This document shows positions 10,938-21,924 of a stretch of DNA of 64,000 nt, one piece after another. How positions within the stretch are numbered: the first letter of the stretch is position 1; each line of letters starts with the position of its first letter. The translations under genes and the position numbers were made by a program. The stretch is from contig ML769711.1 of assembly GCA_009733575.1 (NCBI GenBank), positions 1-64,000 of the forward strand. The letters are read 5' to 3'. Source of the DNA: Gymnopus androsaceus JB14 (lineage: Eukaryota; Basidiomycota; Agaricomycetes; Agaricales; Omphalotaceae). The notes under the pieces were generated by a model. It was not told where the DNA came from. It did not search any database and was given only the letters and a program-made list of their open reading frames with translations.

Positions 10938-12054
10938 TGACTGTCAGATCCTTTTTCGGCTCTGAAACGTCATGTGGAACACAATGGTAAGCAATATTAC
11001 TCAGATTTCCTTATTGAGCTCTGCCAGAGCCCGATTTGGCTCTGACCCATTCCAGGCACCACTTGACAGCCTGATTTAAGAGTTTACTGACAGAATCAGA
11101 GCTGGAAAGATCCAGGTAGAAATAATTCCTCTGGCGATTGGATGGGATTTAAAGTCGGAATATCAAGCAAGATGAATGATACATGGCTGAACCACTGCAT
11201 TTTTTCATCCATGATCTGATTATCAGAACCGTTCGCGATTCTTCTGATCCCTGCACATCCCCGCTCAACACATGGACAATTGAAGTTGAAACCATTCTCA
11301 AGCCCCTAGTGAATCTGGTTGGCATCTGCTTGAAGGAATCAGGTTAGGATCACGGATACGGATATCTATGGGTTGGAAAAATGCTGGGAGGAGCTAAGGG
11401 CAGTCTGGATGGAAGCATTTATTGCTTAAACATACATATACGTACAAAGAGGGAGGACGCTTTGGATTAGAAAGTTAGTGGAAACTTGAGAGTTAAGTAG
11501 TGTTTTGCCGAGAGACTGATCTTCGTAGTCATCACTTGTCGGGGCATTCGACACTGACAGATCCGTTATGATCCGAGTCAGGTAAAGTCTCCATTGCCAT
11601 TGATTCCATTGTAATTAGCATATTTTCCTCCAAAATGACTTTATCTTTAGCCCTTGATCACATCCTATTGTGTCTTTCTTTGAAAAGTCTCCAAGGAGCC
11701 AAGGATTCCAAAGCCTACACTGCCCTACAGGTCAAAGCCATGTTGAACATTCTCGCTAGAACTTTCAGTTTGAAATTTCAGAGGAAGTTTTGTTTTTCGA
11801 AATTGGGGTCCTACCGAACGGATCTATCTGCAGTATTTTCGATATATTATCAAGATTTTTGATCAAGGAATCGAAACGAGCATTGGAGCATCTTAATCAT
11901 GATCCAGAATACATCCGAGTTGTTAAATCATATTTTGTGATCTCGCTTTCATGGTGACAAAGCAATGATATAAATTGAATCACCCAGAATATCATTGCCA
12001 GCTTTATCGATCCCATCGTACTCCTCACTGCTCAGTATAAGCACAATATCTACC
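10938..12054. other. intergenic stretch, no supported gene
   Basis: No ORF with a recognisable domain lies here. The last ~100 bp before 12055 should contain the promoter and 5' leader of the membrane-protein gene; I can identify no specific element. Confidence 0.4.
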
Positions 12055-13416
12055 ATGACACCGGCAGAGTCAGAACAAATTGCACATGCTGGGATAACAT
12101 TCTTCCAAAATATTTCTACCATGATATTTATACTTGGACTCTTTGGTAAGCAATGTATAGAAAGGTGGTGGAGAGACACATACTCAATAGGTTGTTACCA
12201 GGCATCTACACATTGGCTTTCATCATTAGCATGCATATCATCTCGTGTGTTCATTGCCATGTCCATTTTTTTTTGTTCCACTAATACTGACATATCTGAA
12301 ATCGCACTGCAGACAGAAGGAAAATAACGGGTGGGCACATAAAGCATTGATTGTACTCTTTCTGGCAGGATTTGGAGTGTCAGCTCTTGTGACTTGTGCA
12401 AATATTACAACCAATTTGTTCCTTGTCAAATTTGCCTTGGTAGTGCCACTTCCAGGGGGTCTCATTGCACAGGGAATTGCTGCCAACTCAAAAGTCATTG
12501 CAACAGAGATTTTAGAAGTCTGGTCCGAAAACTTCATTGTGAATTTTGCATAAATACTTCCTTTTGAGTGTAAAAACTGAGATTTTATCCCACATACAGT
12601 TCTTAATTGCTGATGCAGCTATTGTTTGGAGAGCTTTGGCACTGTGGGCAGAAAATGGGCTGATTAAATGGACAGTGCTGATTATCCTACTGGTAGACAT
12701 TGGTAGTCTCTTTGCCATATTTCCTTGATACACATACTGACATTGAAGACTATCTAGGTGTAAACATCTCTGATGCCATTGTTGATACTAAAGGAGCAAT
12801 CAACTTAATCAATAATGCTGTGGCCCTGGATTGGGCCAGTATTGCACTCGGTTTGACCGTAAATATTGTGGCAACACTCCTGATAGCTTATCGGGCATGG
12901 TGGGCAGCAGGCAGTTCATTTGCTTCCAATATACTCATTAGATGTGCTGTTTTAGGATGCATCATCAATCAACTCATGCAATATTGCACCACAAGAAAAC
13001 AAAAGTGGAATCAATCCTTTCACTCATGGTTGAGTCTGGTGCAATTTTTGGTGTGGTACAGGTTTGTGATTTTCTCAAGGGTCAGGAAATAACCAAAGTT
13101 ATAATTTATTATATAAAAAGGTCATCAACATTGTCTTCAATTTACTAGACAGTCATGCAGCCGACTTGTCCCCAGTTGACAATGCAAGTGCCTTTGTTGA
13201 TGCATTAAATATATACAGTGCTGTAAGTCTTACTCTATTCCAATACCCATGTTCAATATTTGACATGCATAATTTGATCTGCTTTTCTTTGAATCACAGG
13301 CCCTAAATCCAGTTGCTCTCATAATCCTGATTCAAACAGGAAATACCTATGAGCACAGTTTCCATTTGGAAGATGTCCCCTCCCTGGAAATGGATTCAGG
13401 CCCAAATCTCAGTTAA
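12055..13416 (+). CDS. multi-pass (7TM-like) membrane protein, Agaricomycete family
   Basis: Eight exons fit one continuous frame: 12055-12145, 12202-12244, 12313-12538, 12600-12702, 12758-12948, 12996-13061, 13121-13222 and 13300-13416, giving about 312 residues. The end of exon 5 is the least certain border. Hydrophobic segments occur at the TMIFILGLFGIYTLAFIISM, HKALIVLFLAGFG, ADAAIVWRALALW, WTVLIILLVDIG, ASIALGLTVNIVATLLIAYR and VESGAIFGVVQ regions. The order 'IVWRA..W', 'N.VATLLIAYR.W', 'K.E.IL.L..ESG' matches a large mushroom-specific family of predicted seven-helix membrane proteins with no known ligand. The C-terminal tail is acidic. A broken paralogue exon lies at 1953-2187. Function is unknown; a receptor-like role is speculation. 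Confidence 0.75.
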
Positions 13417-14036
13417 AGAAAATCAAGATTGTTAAGCCATGGAGTTCAGGTTTTGCTTTTTTACTTCCCTTGATTTTTTTTCAATTTTTATTTTGAAAAC
13501 AAATCCTCTTCTTTGATACTGTATTATCTGTCATTTTTTTGTCAACTTTAATTTATTACTGTACTCTTTCGAGGCTATGTCAAAGCTATGTTCCATAAAA
13601 TGTAGCATGACTTGCTAAACATGAGCCAAATCAATGATATTAATGCATCAAAAACCCTGTTGAACAATGAAATTTCAAAGTAGTAATGCAAATTCAAATG
13701 ATTACACAAATTTTTTCCCAAGGAACATAGCCTATCAGGAAAAATGGTCTGGGCCAGGGACAGCCTAGGTAACCTAAGCCTCCTAGGTTACAGGGGCTGG
13801 ACTGGGGATGGCCTAGGCAGCCTAGGACTACATCAGACTGTCTCAACTTTGGAGGGATCAATCTATGGCAGGCCTGTTAGTCCCCATTTTTACCCAAGTC
13901 ACTCGGATATTTCTCCATTCTCCTAACAATTTCCTCCCCATTTGCCACAATTGCAGCTTGCAAGACCATCTGGAATTTTGCCTGTCTGGTTCTGGGTGGA
14001 AAATGTATCTTAACTTGAGGGTATTGTATTTTCATT
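13417..14036. other. intergenic; short CCTAGG-repeat fragment
   Basis: No gene is visible. At 13746-13835 the sequence CTGGGCC followed by CCTAGG and GGTAACC words resembles the repeat filling of the nested element at 16762-17753, so it may be a truncated relative of it. Confidence 0.4.
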
Positions 14037-14144
14037 AGGGTGTATTAGCCGCACGTCTCAAAAGTTTTTCGTCCCTCAAAACGTAAACTTTTTGAAAAAA
14101 AACAATGGAAAAATTTGAGAAAACAAACCGAAAACAACCGCCGG

Positions 14145-15403
14145 ATGAATACGTCATTGCCGGATTTCTGTGATTACGTGCCCATTCACTCTACGACGTA
14201 CGTTATGCTGCCTGCAACGCGCAGAGCACTTCTGAACTATATAGGCTTTGAGCTCTCCAGCACGGCCAACATTAATGAGAGCAACCAGCCTACCATCTCA
14301 TTCTCAGAGCTTGTAGCTCTCATCTCAATCAAGTCATCGGAGAAACCACGTCCTGAGCAAGGAGGCGAACGTATAACATGGGAGTTTTTAAATAGCAGGC
14401 CACGCTGAGAGTGTCTATACTGGTTCAGGTATGTTTAAAACTAACTTCTGAATTCTTTCTTCTAATATAATACTGTAGGTTCTACCCTGAGGAAATTGTG
14501 GAACTTTTATCAGCTCTCCGCATTCCAGATCCCTTTGTCACTCGAACACGCTCCTGTTTCCCCAAAATTGAAGCCCTGGGTCTACTTTTGGCTCATTTTC
14601 AGTCAGCAGGAGACATGTATGACCTCACTTCTTGCTACAATCTTTCCCAGTCCGCAATATCCGAACTTGTTAATGAGCTAACCAAGTATCTTGATAATAC
14701 CTGGAAACATCTGCTTGACCTTGGTCCCAGGAACCCTACAGTCACACCAGCACGTTTGGCTGAATACGCTCATGCTCTCCATTGGCATGGTGCTCCTCTT
14801 CCTAACATATGGTGCTTCATTGACTGTACCATCTGAGCAATGTGTTGTCCATCATGGTTCCAGCGACAGACTTTTAATGGGTACAAGGCTGTTCACGCAT
14901 TGAAGTTTCAGGCACTCAAGGTCCCCAACGGCATGATCTGTCAGCTGCATGGGCCAGTCGAAGGTCATCAAAATGACAATCACTTGCTAGCCACCTCCGG
15001 AGTACTTGAGTGGTGCCGTGCAAATGCTTTCTGCCCTGGTGCTAACAATGACACACCAATCTGCAAACATTACTTCCAAGTATTCGGCGATCCTGCATAC
15101 GGGATCAGTCCTGTTATTCTGAGTCCGTTTGCAGGAGCAGGACAGCAAACAAAGGAAGAGAAGGACTGGAATGCGGCAATGTCAAAGGTGCGGATTGAAG
15201 TGGAACATGGTTGTGCAGATGTTGTACAAAGCTGGCCTTTTCGTGACACTTGGTGGAAACTTCAGGTATACAGCTCTCCTGTTGGACAATACTACTGTGT
15301 TGGGGTTTTACTTTCAAACTGTTGCAATTGTATCCGCCCAAACCAAACTGCACTAACACTAGATTGTTACCCTCCTACCCTTGAGGAATACTTACAACTA
15401 TGA
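14145..15403 (+). pseudogene. HARBI1-like DDE transposase with two in-frame TGA stops
   Basis: Two exons (14145-14428 and 14479-15403) would give 402 codons. The DDE core is recognisable: FIDCTI (first Asp), NGYKAVHALKFQ, FGDPAYGISP (second Asp), MSKVRIEVEHG (Glu), and the typical end SPVGQYYCVGVLLSNC...PPTLEEYL. Upstream NLSQSAISELV is the helix-turn-helix region. The frame holds TGA at 14406-14408 and again at 14834-14836, directly after FIDCTI where family members carry arginine. Both fit CGA-to-TGA change at a CpG. The enzyme would cut and paste the element; this copy cannot make full-length protein. Confidence 0.88.
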
Positions 15404-15463
15404 TATCTCACTTGTACTTGAAGTCACATAATATATTAATTACTATATTGAGCCAACTACAAA

Positions 15464-17823
15464 TTATGCATTTTTTGTAGCCTCAGCCTTGAAACGAGCT
15501 TTCTCAATATCAAGGAAACCTGCCATAATCGCAGCCATCTCTATGCCTCGCTTTTCCGAGCTTTCCATCAAGTTTTTCATATGCTCTTGGTGTACCTTCT
15601 GATCCTCCTGACCTTTCTCAATGAGGCTGATAATAGCTTTGCCAGTAGATTCCTCCCAATGGAGGCACTTTGTCTTCTTGGAAGACTGTTTCGGAGAATC
15701 ATGGTTGGTATCATTCTCCTGTCAAATGAAGTCAGACAGTGAAGAGACGCAAATGACAAATACGTACCGAATCATTTGGATGTTTGCGCTTCTTGTTGAT
15801 GAAGGTCATCATGGATGCCTTCCGAATCTTGGCACCTCCCTCATCATCTTCATCTTGTTTCTGAAATAATAAATCAAGGAATTAGGCGTAGGCAAGCAAT
15901 CACAAAGGAAAATGGACATACCTGCTTCAGCGCAGCCTTCAATTGCTCTTCAGACTTGTGTTCCGCATTATCATGCTGCTTCTCAAGACATTCGAGAAGA
16001 GCAGCAATGGTGATCTTGAACAACTGAGTCCTTGTCAAGAATCTTGGCAATTGCATGGACCTCACGAGAAGTACCAGTGGGGTTCTACACAGTGTTAGTA
16101 GTGAAACAAAGAAATAATAATAATGTTACGCACCTTCTTATAGGCTACCAAGTCTATGACCTTGCTCCGAATGGAAGACCACTCAATATTCTTCAGACAA
16201 AAGGCCGGATTGGCCACCAAGCGGTCGGTCAACTCCTTCCACACTTTACCTTTTTGACCATGCGTAGCAAGAAACGGATTGATTTCAATGGCTTGTTGAG
16301 CCGTTTCCACCAAGTCCGGTCCGTTAAAGCAACATTTTCTCACCTCTGTAGAGGTTTTCGAGGTTTTAGTGGTGGCGCTATTACTGATCTGGTGACAGGC
16401 TTGTTCCATATCAAAGTTCCAATGATGCAAAGGACTGGCTGTGAGAGGTTGACCAGGAATGGTCACAGGAGTTGTAGGGCGAGAGAGAGTAGGAAGGAAT
16501 TCTGGAGTTGGGAGAGTTGAAAATGCCTCTGTACGCAAGGGAAGCATGGGAGCGGGTTGAGTAGAGGGAAAGGAGGGAAATCCTGAATAGCATTGATTAG
16601 CTGGAGAAGTGGATTGGTACCAAGGATCATCATCAATTTGACTGTTGATGTCCAATTCTAAGGAGTATGGGAGCTCTTGAAGCTCTGCTTCAGAGACTGC
16701 AAAGCAGGGTCCATACTCCCTAGCGGTACGGGGAGAGACTGGAGGATGGCAAATGTTGTCACATCAGCAAAAATGCTCTGGGCCCTAGGTTACTAAGAAG
16801 TTACCTCAGGTATCCTAGGTCCCCCAGGTTTCCTAGGTCTCCTAGGTAACCTAGGTTGCCTAGGTCATCCAGGTTTATCCCTTTTTCCTCTGCCTTTTCA
16901 GGTTGCCAAGAGTAACCTATGTCAACCTGAGATAGCCTGAGGTAGCCTCAGGTAACCTGAGTAAACCTGAGAGAGCCTGAGGCAGCCTGAGCAACCTGAG
17001 GTAACCTAAGGTAGCCTGAGGGTGTCTATCATAAGTAGTAGTATGCAAAAAACATCTCAGTTATCTCATTATTCAACTTTCTTTACACTCAACTTTATTG
17101 CTCAACATTGCTCAACTTGTATTATCTTATTAAATTCAGATATTCTTAGACTCACTTAAGGTATTCTTATTAACTGAAGCATCTCAGTGTCTCATTGCCT
17201 TTGACTTACATCTCGGAACAGCTCACTTAAGTCATTTAGATTCAAGTTTAAGTGTAGCAAGCTTAGAAGGTAAACTGTTATGTTCTTGATGAATGTGATT
17301 TGACCCCATCAACAGGTTTTTGATTGTACGCAGTTCACAGGCGCCCACGCGGTTCGGCGCTTATTTAAGCGCCTATTTCGCGCAATTACTTACAACTTTG
17401 ATCTATAGGTGATTTATCAAGCAAGTGGAATATCTGCTTTTCACTGCAGAATATCTATATATTTAATAGCTTAAATTTAGGCTCTTTAGGTTGTATAAAA
17501 TTAAACCAAGTTCCAGACTGTCTCAGGTTGCCTCAGGCTGCTCAGGCTTCCTCAGGCTTCCTCAGGTTCACCTATGTTAGCCCTATGGGGTGACTTCAGG
17601 GTACCCTAGAGGGTAGCCTTCATTAATCTGAGCTGCCCTGGTCACCCAGGCTGCCCAGGCTACCCAGGTTCCCTGAGGTTGATCTACTATAGGGTAACCT
17701 CAGGTCACCCAGGCTACCTAGGCTACCACAGGCCCAGAGCATTTTTGCTGATGCAAAGTGCTTGTCAAAGAAGCAGTTGACCTCTTCGCAGCATTGCTGT
17801 GGGTTTTCTTTATTGTTAGCCAT
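15464..17823 (-). pseudogene. Harbinger Myb/SANT-like accessory protein, interrupted
   Basis: On the minus strand the gene starts at ATG 17823 (MANNKENPQQCCEEVNCFFD...) and stops at 15464-15466. The first exon is cut at 17754 by the nested element and resumes at 16761 in the same frame if one copy of the 2-bp duplication is removed. The main exon (to 16134) carries a proline-rich segment and the Myb/SANT-like block GQKGKVWKELTDRL...SSIRSKVIDLVAYKK. Downstream exons encode a charged coiled-coil-like region (LLECLEKQHDNAEHKSEEQL, ESTGKAIISLIEKGQEDQK) ending KAEATKNA. The exon near 16065-15920 needs one frame change, so it is probably frameshifted too. In Harbinger elements this protein helps the transposase bind DNA and enter the nucleus. 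Confidence 0.75.
16762..17753. mobile_element. nested 992-bp inverted-repeat element filled with CCTAGG/CCTGAGG words
   Basis: Ends read CATCAGCAAAAATGCTCTGG at 16762 and its inverted copy ending at 17753, flanked by CA on both sides (16760-16761 and 17754-17755). The outer 11 bases, CATCAGCAAAA, are the same as in the TA-flanked MITE family. Both flanks of the interior (16790-17030 and 17520-17740) are degenerate arrays of ~8-10-bp words such as CCTAGGTAACCT and CCTGAGGTAGCCTGAG. The centre is AT-rich and non-coding. It sits inside an exon of the Myb-like gene. Confidence 0.82.
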
Positions 17824-17999
17824 TGTATGTTCAAGTTAAAAAGAGAGAACACATACCAGAGGCCTTTTATACTGTACATCCCTGCTCAGCTTATCCGTGA
17901 TTGTGTTTGAGAGACGTTATTTTGCAGTGCAAGAGGCGGCCACTGATGCAATTGCTCCACAATTTGGCTGCGGCTATGTTGGCACTCCAAGTTGAGCCA

Positions 18000-18052
18000 T
18001 TGGGATAGACAAAGTCATTGGGATAGACAAAGTCGTTGGGATAGACAAAGGG
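18000..18052 (+). repeat. three-copy 17-18-bp tandem repeat
   Basis: TTGGGATAGACAAAGTC occurs three times in a row in the subterminal part of the Harbinger element, upstream of the accessory gene. Subterminal repeats can serve as protein-binding sites in such elements; that role is only inferred here. Confidence 0.7.
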
Positions 18053-18265
18053 CAGGCAGATGAAGCTGGAACAAAGGGAAGGTGCAGCTACAGCAAATCT
18101 GTTCCACGTTCCCGCGGCGGTGTCATCATCTGGAACAGCAAATTAAAATAGTATATCTGTCATACGGCTCCGGTTGGAGACTTATATCCGAAAAATTTCT
18201 GACCAACAAACGTAAGGCTCGTGTCTTAACCAAAAATATTTTGAGACGTGCGGCTAATACACCCT

Positions 18266-19454
18266 ATTGAGTGGAATTGTTTCCAATTTAGATTTAAGGG
18301 TATACAATGCTTATTCTAAGGACTTTCAATGTTGTAGAAATAATATTTGTGTCTTCATCTGTACCAACTTGCTTCCTGGGTACTGCAGAAATTAAAGTTA
18401 GTGGATATAAATATAATTTATGAAGTTGAAGTTGGACAAGTCAATGCATTCAATGGCAATCACAACTGATCAATCAAAAGTCGAAATATTTGGTGAATTC
18501 TTGTGTCATAATTCAGGCATCTGTCCAGTGTCATCTCAACTCGCCATGTGAAGCAGATTGTAGCTCATCTTTCAAATCATAATACCATCAAGAGACCAAT
18601 TGCTAGAGAAACCATTCCTACGTAGATCTTTCTAGCTCTGATGCAGTGAACCTGACAACTCGCATCATGATTACTTAGATGTTCAATCACTGGTTAAGTC
18701 TGAGTCGCAACTGGCACTCATTAACCAATTGTTAACTCATCTCATGAATCATGATCATTCAACATATCACTTAGTCAGTCTGTGTTGCAACTTGTTGACC
18801 CATCAAAGACCCATCTCGGTATCCTCCAACATGAATCAAATAGTGCAAATTTTGATGTGTAATCCATTACCAATACTGTCTGTGTACAATTCCTAGAATA
18901 AGGAGAACTCTACATCAACAGTTTCATAGAATCTAATCCATCATATCTACCAGTATGGAACCAGCTCACTAGTGTAGATATTTGGGGCCTAGGTACCCAC
19001 AGATATTACATAGACTCACAGGAACTTGTGGGTAACCTGCAGGTATCCACAGGTAAATGTCATTAACAGTAATAGTACAGTTGGTATAACAAGTATTACT
19101 ATTAACATAAGACATTTACATGTGCAGGCACATTTATTCACAGTAGTAGTAAGTGTTTTTTGGTACTGGTAATACGCCAATTTTTACATCAAAGAGGACC
19201 ATACTCACAGTTGTCGAACAACTGTGAACGTGGTAGTAGTTAGTAGAAGAAAGAGAAGCGAAGAGAAGGAACATTGATCAACCATATGTAACCGGTCCAG
19301 CTCAAGGAATGATTAAAGCAAAGTTTTAAAGAAGATGTCCAAGAATCGAAAGTAAAGATAAAAGAAAGTGAAATTAAAGAATATTCAATAAGTGTGTATA
19401 GGTAGATGAAATATAGTATTAATTGAAGTATAGTTAAACGGTTATAAAGGTAGT
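18266..19454. other. non-coding stretch with short degenerate repeats
   Basis: No coding potential is visible. Around 18985-19060 GGTAACCTGCAGGTATCCACAGG words recur, and a palindrome CACAGTTGTCGAACAACTGTG lies at 19208-19228. These look like debris of DNA transposons. Confidence 0.4.
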
Positions 19455-19680
19455 ATGGCTACCAGCAAGGCAAGCCACACTCCTACATCGCGGATGAGCA
19501 TAAGGAGTAGCGTAAGTATTATACACTTTGGCCGTTGCACGGTATATCTTGAGAATATTATAGACTGTGTTGTCACAGCACCCATCTGACTGAGCAATCT
19601 CATGGATTTGATATCCTTGCTCTATACGCCAGTGAACTATGCATTTGCGAAGTTCTTGGCTCAGAGTACAAAGTATTTAA
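19455..19680 (-). pseudogene. Tc1/mariner transposase N-terminal helix-turn-helix relic
   Basis: Translation of the minus strand from about 19680 downward reads a typical Tc1-like DNA-binding head: LSQELRKCIVHWRIEQGYQI, then HEIAQSDGCCDNTVYNILKI, then YNTYATPYAHPRCRS. This corresponds to the HTH plus the N-P-x-A-R-P-R-G-R-P linker of basidiomycete Tc1/mariner transposases. No DDE catalytic part follows on the minus strand. The frame is open for ~75 codons but too short to be functional. Confidence 0.65.
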
Positions 19681-19758
19681 GGAAGAATAAAGATGATGTA
19701 TTTTCTAAAGCACTTGAAACACAGGAAGGATTGACAGGAAGGGAATTAGGCTTTGTTT

Positions 19759-20763
19759 TTTAAACACATTTAAACACTCTGTTTAAATAACAATTTTCTT
19801 CACATATTAGAGGGGAGGAGAGTCTCGTCATGTGTTTGATCATGTAACCAATCACATGACTGTGACTCACTAGCTAATATCCCAAGGAAAATCAAACATG
19901 TCAATAATATGCTGTGAGATATAGTCATGTGATTGTGGAAAAGTTAAGGTCAGGGTTAGTGCTAGCTAACCCTGACCTGGTCCACACATGACCTAGGTGT
20001 AGGTGTAAGGAGGATAGGAGGTTAGGGGTTAGGTGGTTAGGGCTAGGGTAAGGACAAAGTCTGGGTGTGGGGCTTGCCCCGCTGTTAATGAAGCTGTGCA
20101 GTCTCAGGATGAGTACTAAGGACCTAGGAAAGAATGGAGTGAGATAGCAGTCCAACACACAGGGCAGGGGGGTGTCAGTTTTGCTCCCACAATGCCCCAT
20201 TCCAAGGGGGTCCGGGCCAGGAAATCCCATACCAGGGGTAGGTAGGGTGGGTCCATTGCGAGGCCTGAAAAATATTTTTTGACTGACCCTCAAAATGCAT
20301 TTTTGTGATGTCCAAATGACTCAAATAAACCCAATAATCCCTGAAAGGTATATCTAGACCAGCTACATTGTGTAGAGTGAGCATATACCTTTTTATTGCC
20401 TTTTCAGGTCATTTCATGAGTGCTTACAGTTCTTGACCTTGGTTAATATGTTTTGAGATATATGGCATCCAGAGTGAGGTGAAGAGTTTACAAAGGCTAA
20501 TTAGTTATGTAGAGCATGACAAAGGGCAAAAGACCAGCACAGTAAGGTGAAATAGTGATCAGTGTCTCATAGTTGCCTTATTTGGTAAACATATGACCCA
20601 AAAAATCATGTGAAAGGAGGGAGGGTCCAGCGCCAAGGTTGAAAAAAAATTTCCGACCCCTGGTACAAAATTTATTTTTTCGGACCCCATGCCCCATTCA
20701 GGCTCTACGTAAATATTTACTTTATATTTAAACAATATAACTCTGTTTAGATGTGTTTAAATA
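19759..20763. mobile_element. possible ~1-kb inverted-repeat insertion
   Basis: TTTAAACACATTTAAACA at 19759 is matched in inverted form by TGTTTAGATGTGTTTAA at 20744-20760. Weaker inverted similarity continues outward (AAGGATTG at 19727 versus CAATCC at 20772). No clear target duplication was found, and the inner open frames lack recognisable domains. The interior contains TTAGGG-like words at 20020-20050. Confidence 0.4.
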
Positions 20764-21924
20764 ATGCTGGACAATCCTTACATGTTTAGAGAAAACTAAT
20801 ACTTTTGTAGGGCTTCCAATTGGAAATTAGTATTTACTGTATATAAGCCTGTTTAGTACATCGATCCCCCCATCCGTTTGCCTCCCAACTCCCACTACAA
20901 GGCTCAAATGGAACATATCGTTTGACTCTGCCCTTTCTCAAGTGACGCTGTACCCATGTATCACAACATATCCCAATCTATCTATATGTTCCATCAATTG
21001 TGGAATAGAAACGAATCGCAACGAGTTGAGTTTTCGGATTTTGGAATGACCCGAATGAGAGGGTTTACGGAGAGATGAAGCTGTGCTGTGGAGGTTGTAT
21101 AGATATATCTATACTCTATACATCAATCAATGACAGAAATGTTCCAAAATGATCTTGAAGGTTTGTTGAAATTATTGAATGTTCTGCCAAATGATCGATA
21201 ATGCAATTGTTATCAGTCCAGTAAGAAATGAATCCTTTTCGACCTTACCCTTAGTACTTTAGAGTCAAAAAAAGTCAGTACAACAAACATGAGACATCAG
21301 CAAAACCGCCGGATTGTATTCCGTATGATCAGTATATTGATGTAAACAAAATGCGTAATCATACGCCATCACGGACCAGCAGAACTCTCGTCAGCCGTAT
21401 AATCATTATACCAAGTTCATACACCGTTCATACCAGATTTATACAACACAGTAGTTGCGCTTTTTTTTAGTACACTGTACAGTGCAATTTTAATATTACA
21501 AATTAGCCTCAAAGTCTCAGTTACTACTACGCCCCCATTTCAACTCATTTTCAAACGCGGCGATTTGTTCACTGTGAACTACATTCAATACATTGTGCAG
21601 CCCCGAGACTGACTCGCGTTTGAACTTGAAGAGCATTTGGCATGAAGTCCATTCAAGTGTAAAAATGTAAGCATGAGTCTTGCGAGGTTAGCCTCAAGTT
21701 GCAATTAGTTATAAGTGCAATGAGAAATGTGTAGGTTGTCGGCGTGAGCACACGGTTGATTGGAGATTTGGAGTGTCGACAAAAATCCTTCAGGTTATTT
21801 GAAACTCAGACACATATACAGTCTCACGTGAATGGGCCGGGCGCTTTCTCGAGTCTTTGACTTTCTTCTTCACCTTCAACTTGCAACCTCAAGCGGCTAT
21901 GCTCTTATGCGAGTTAATTCAGGT
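20764..21924. other. non-coding stretch, no supported gene
   Basis: No ORF, RNA gene or structured repeat can be supported. The stretch is AT-rich and contains several short palindromic words only. Confidence 0.4.

Larger units (their letters stand above)
14037..18265 (+). mobile_element. PIF/Harbinger-type DNA transposon, 4.2 kb
   Basis: A perfect 27-bp terminal inverted repeat begins AGGGTGTATTAGCCGCACGT at 14037 and ends at 18265. The 3-bp duplication ATT flanks it (14034-14036 and 18266-18268). Inside are the two genes typical of Harbinger elements: a HARBI1-like DDE transposase (plus strand) and a Myb/SANT-like accessory protein (minus strand), converging near 15.4 kb. Both carry lesions, so the copy is not autonomous. 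A second element is nested at 16762-17753. Confidence 0.92.

Noticed and set aside
20020..20055. Interstitial telomere repeat (TTAGGG-like words)
   Set aside because: Only a few imperfect GGTTAGGG words occur, mixed with other G-rich sequence; this is too short and degenerate for a telomeric tract.
19925..20293. 122-codon minus-strand frame
   Set aside because: It is Pro/Leu-rich, without homology or exon context, within a likely non-coding insertion.
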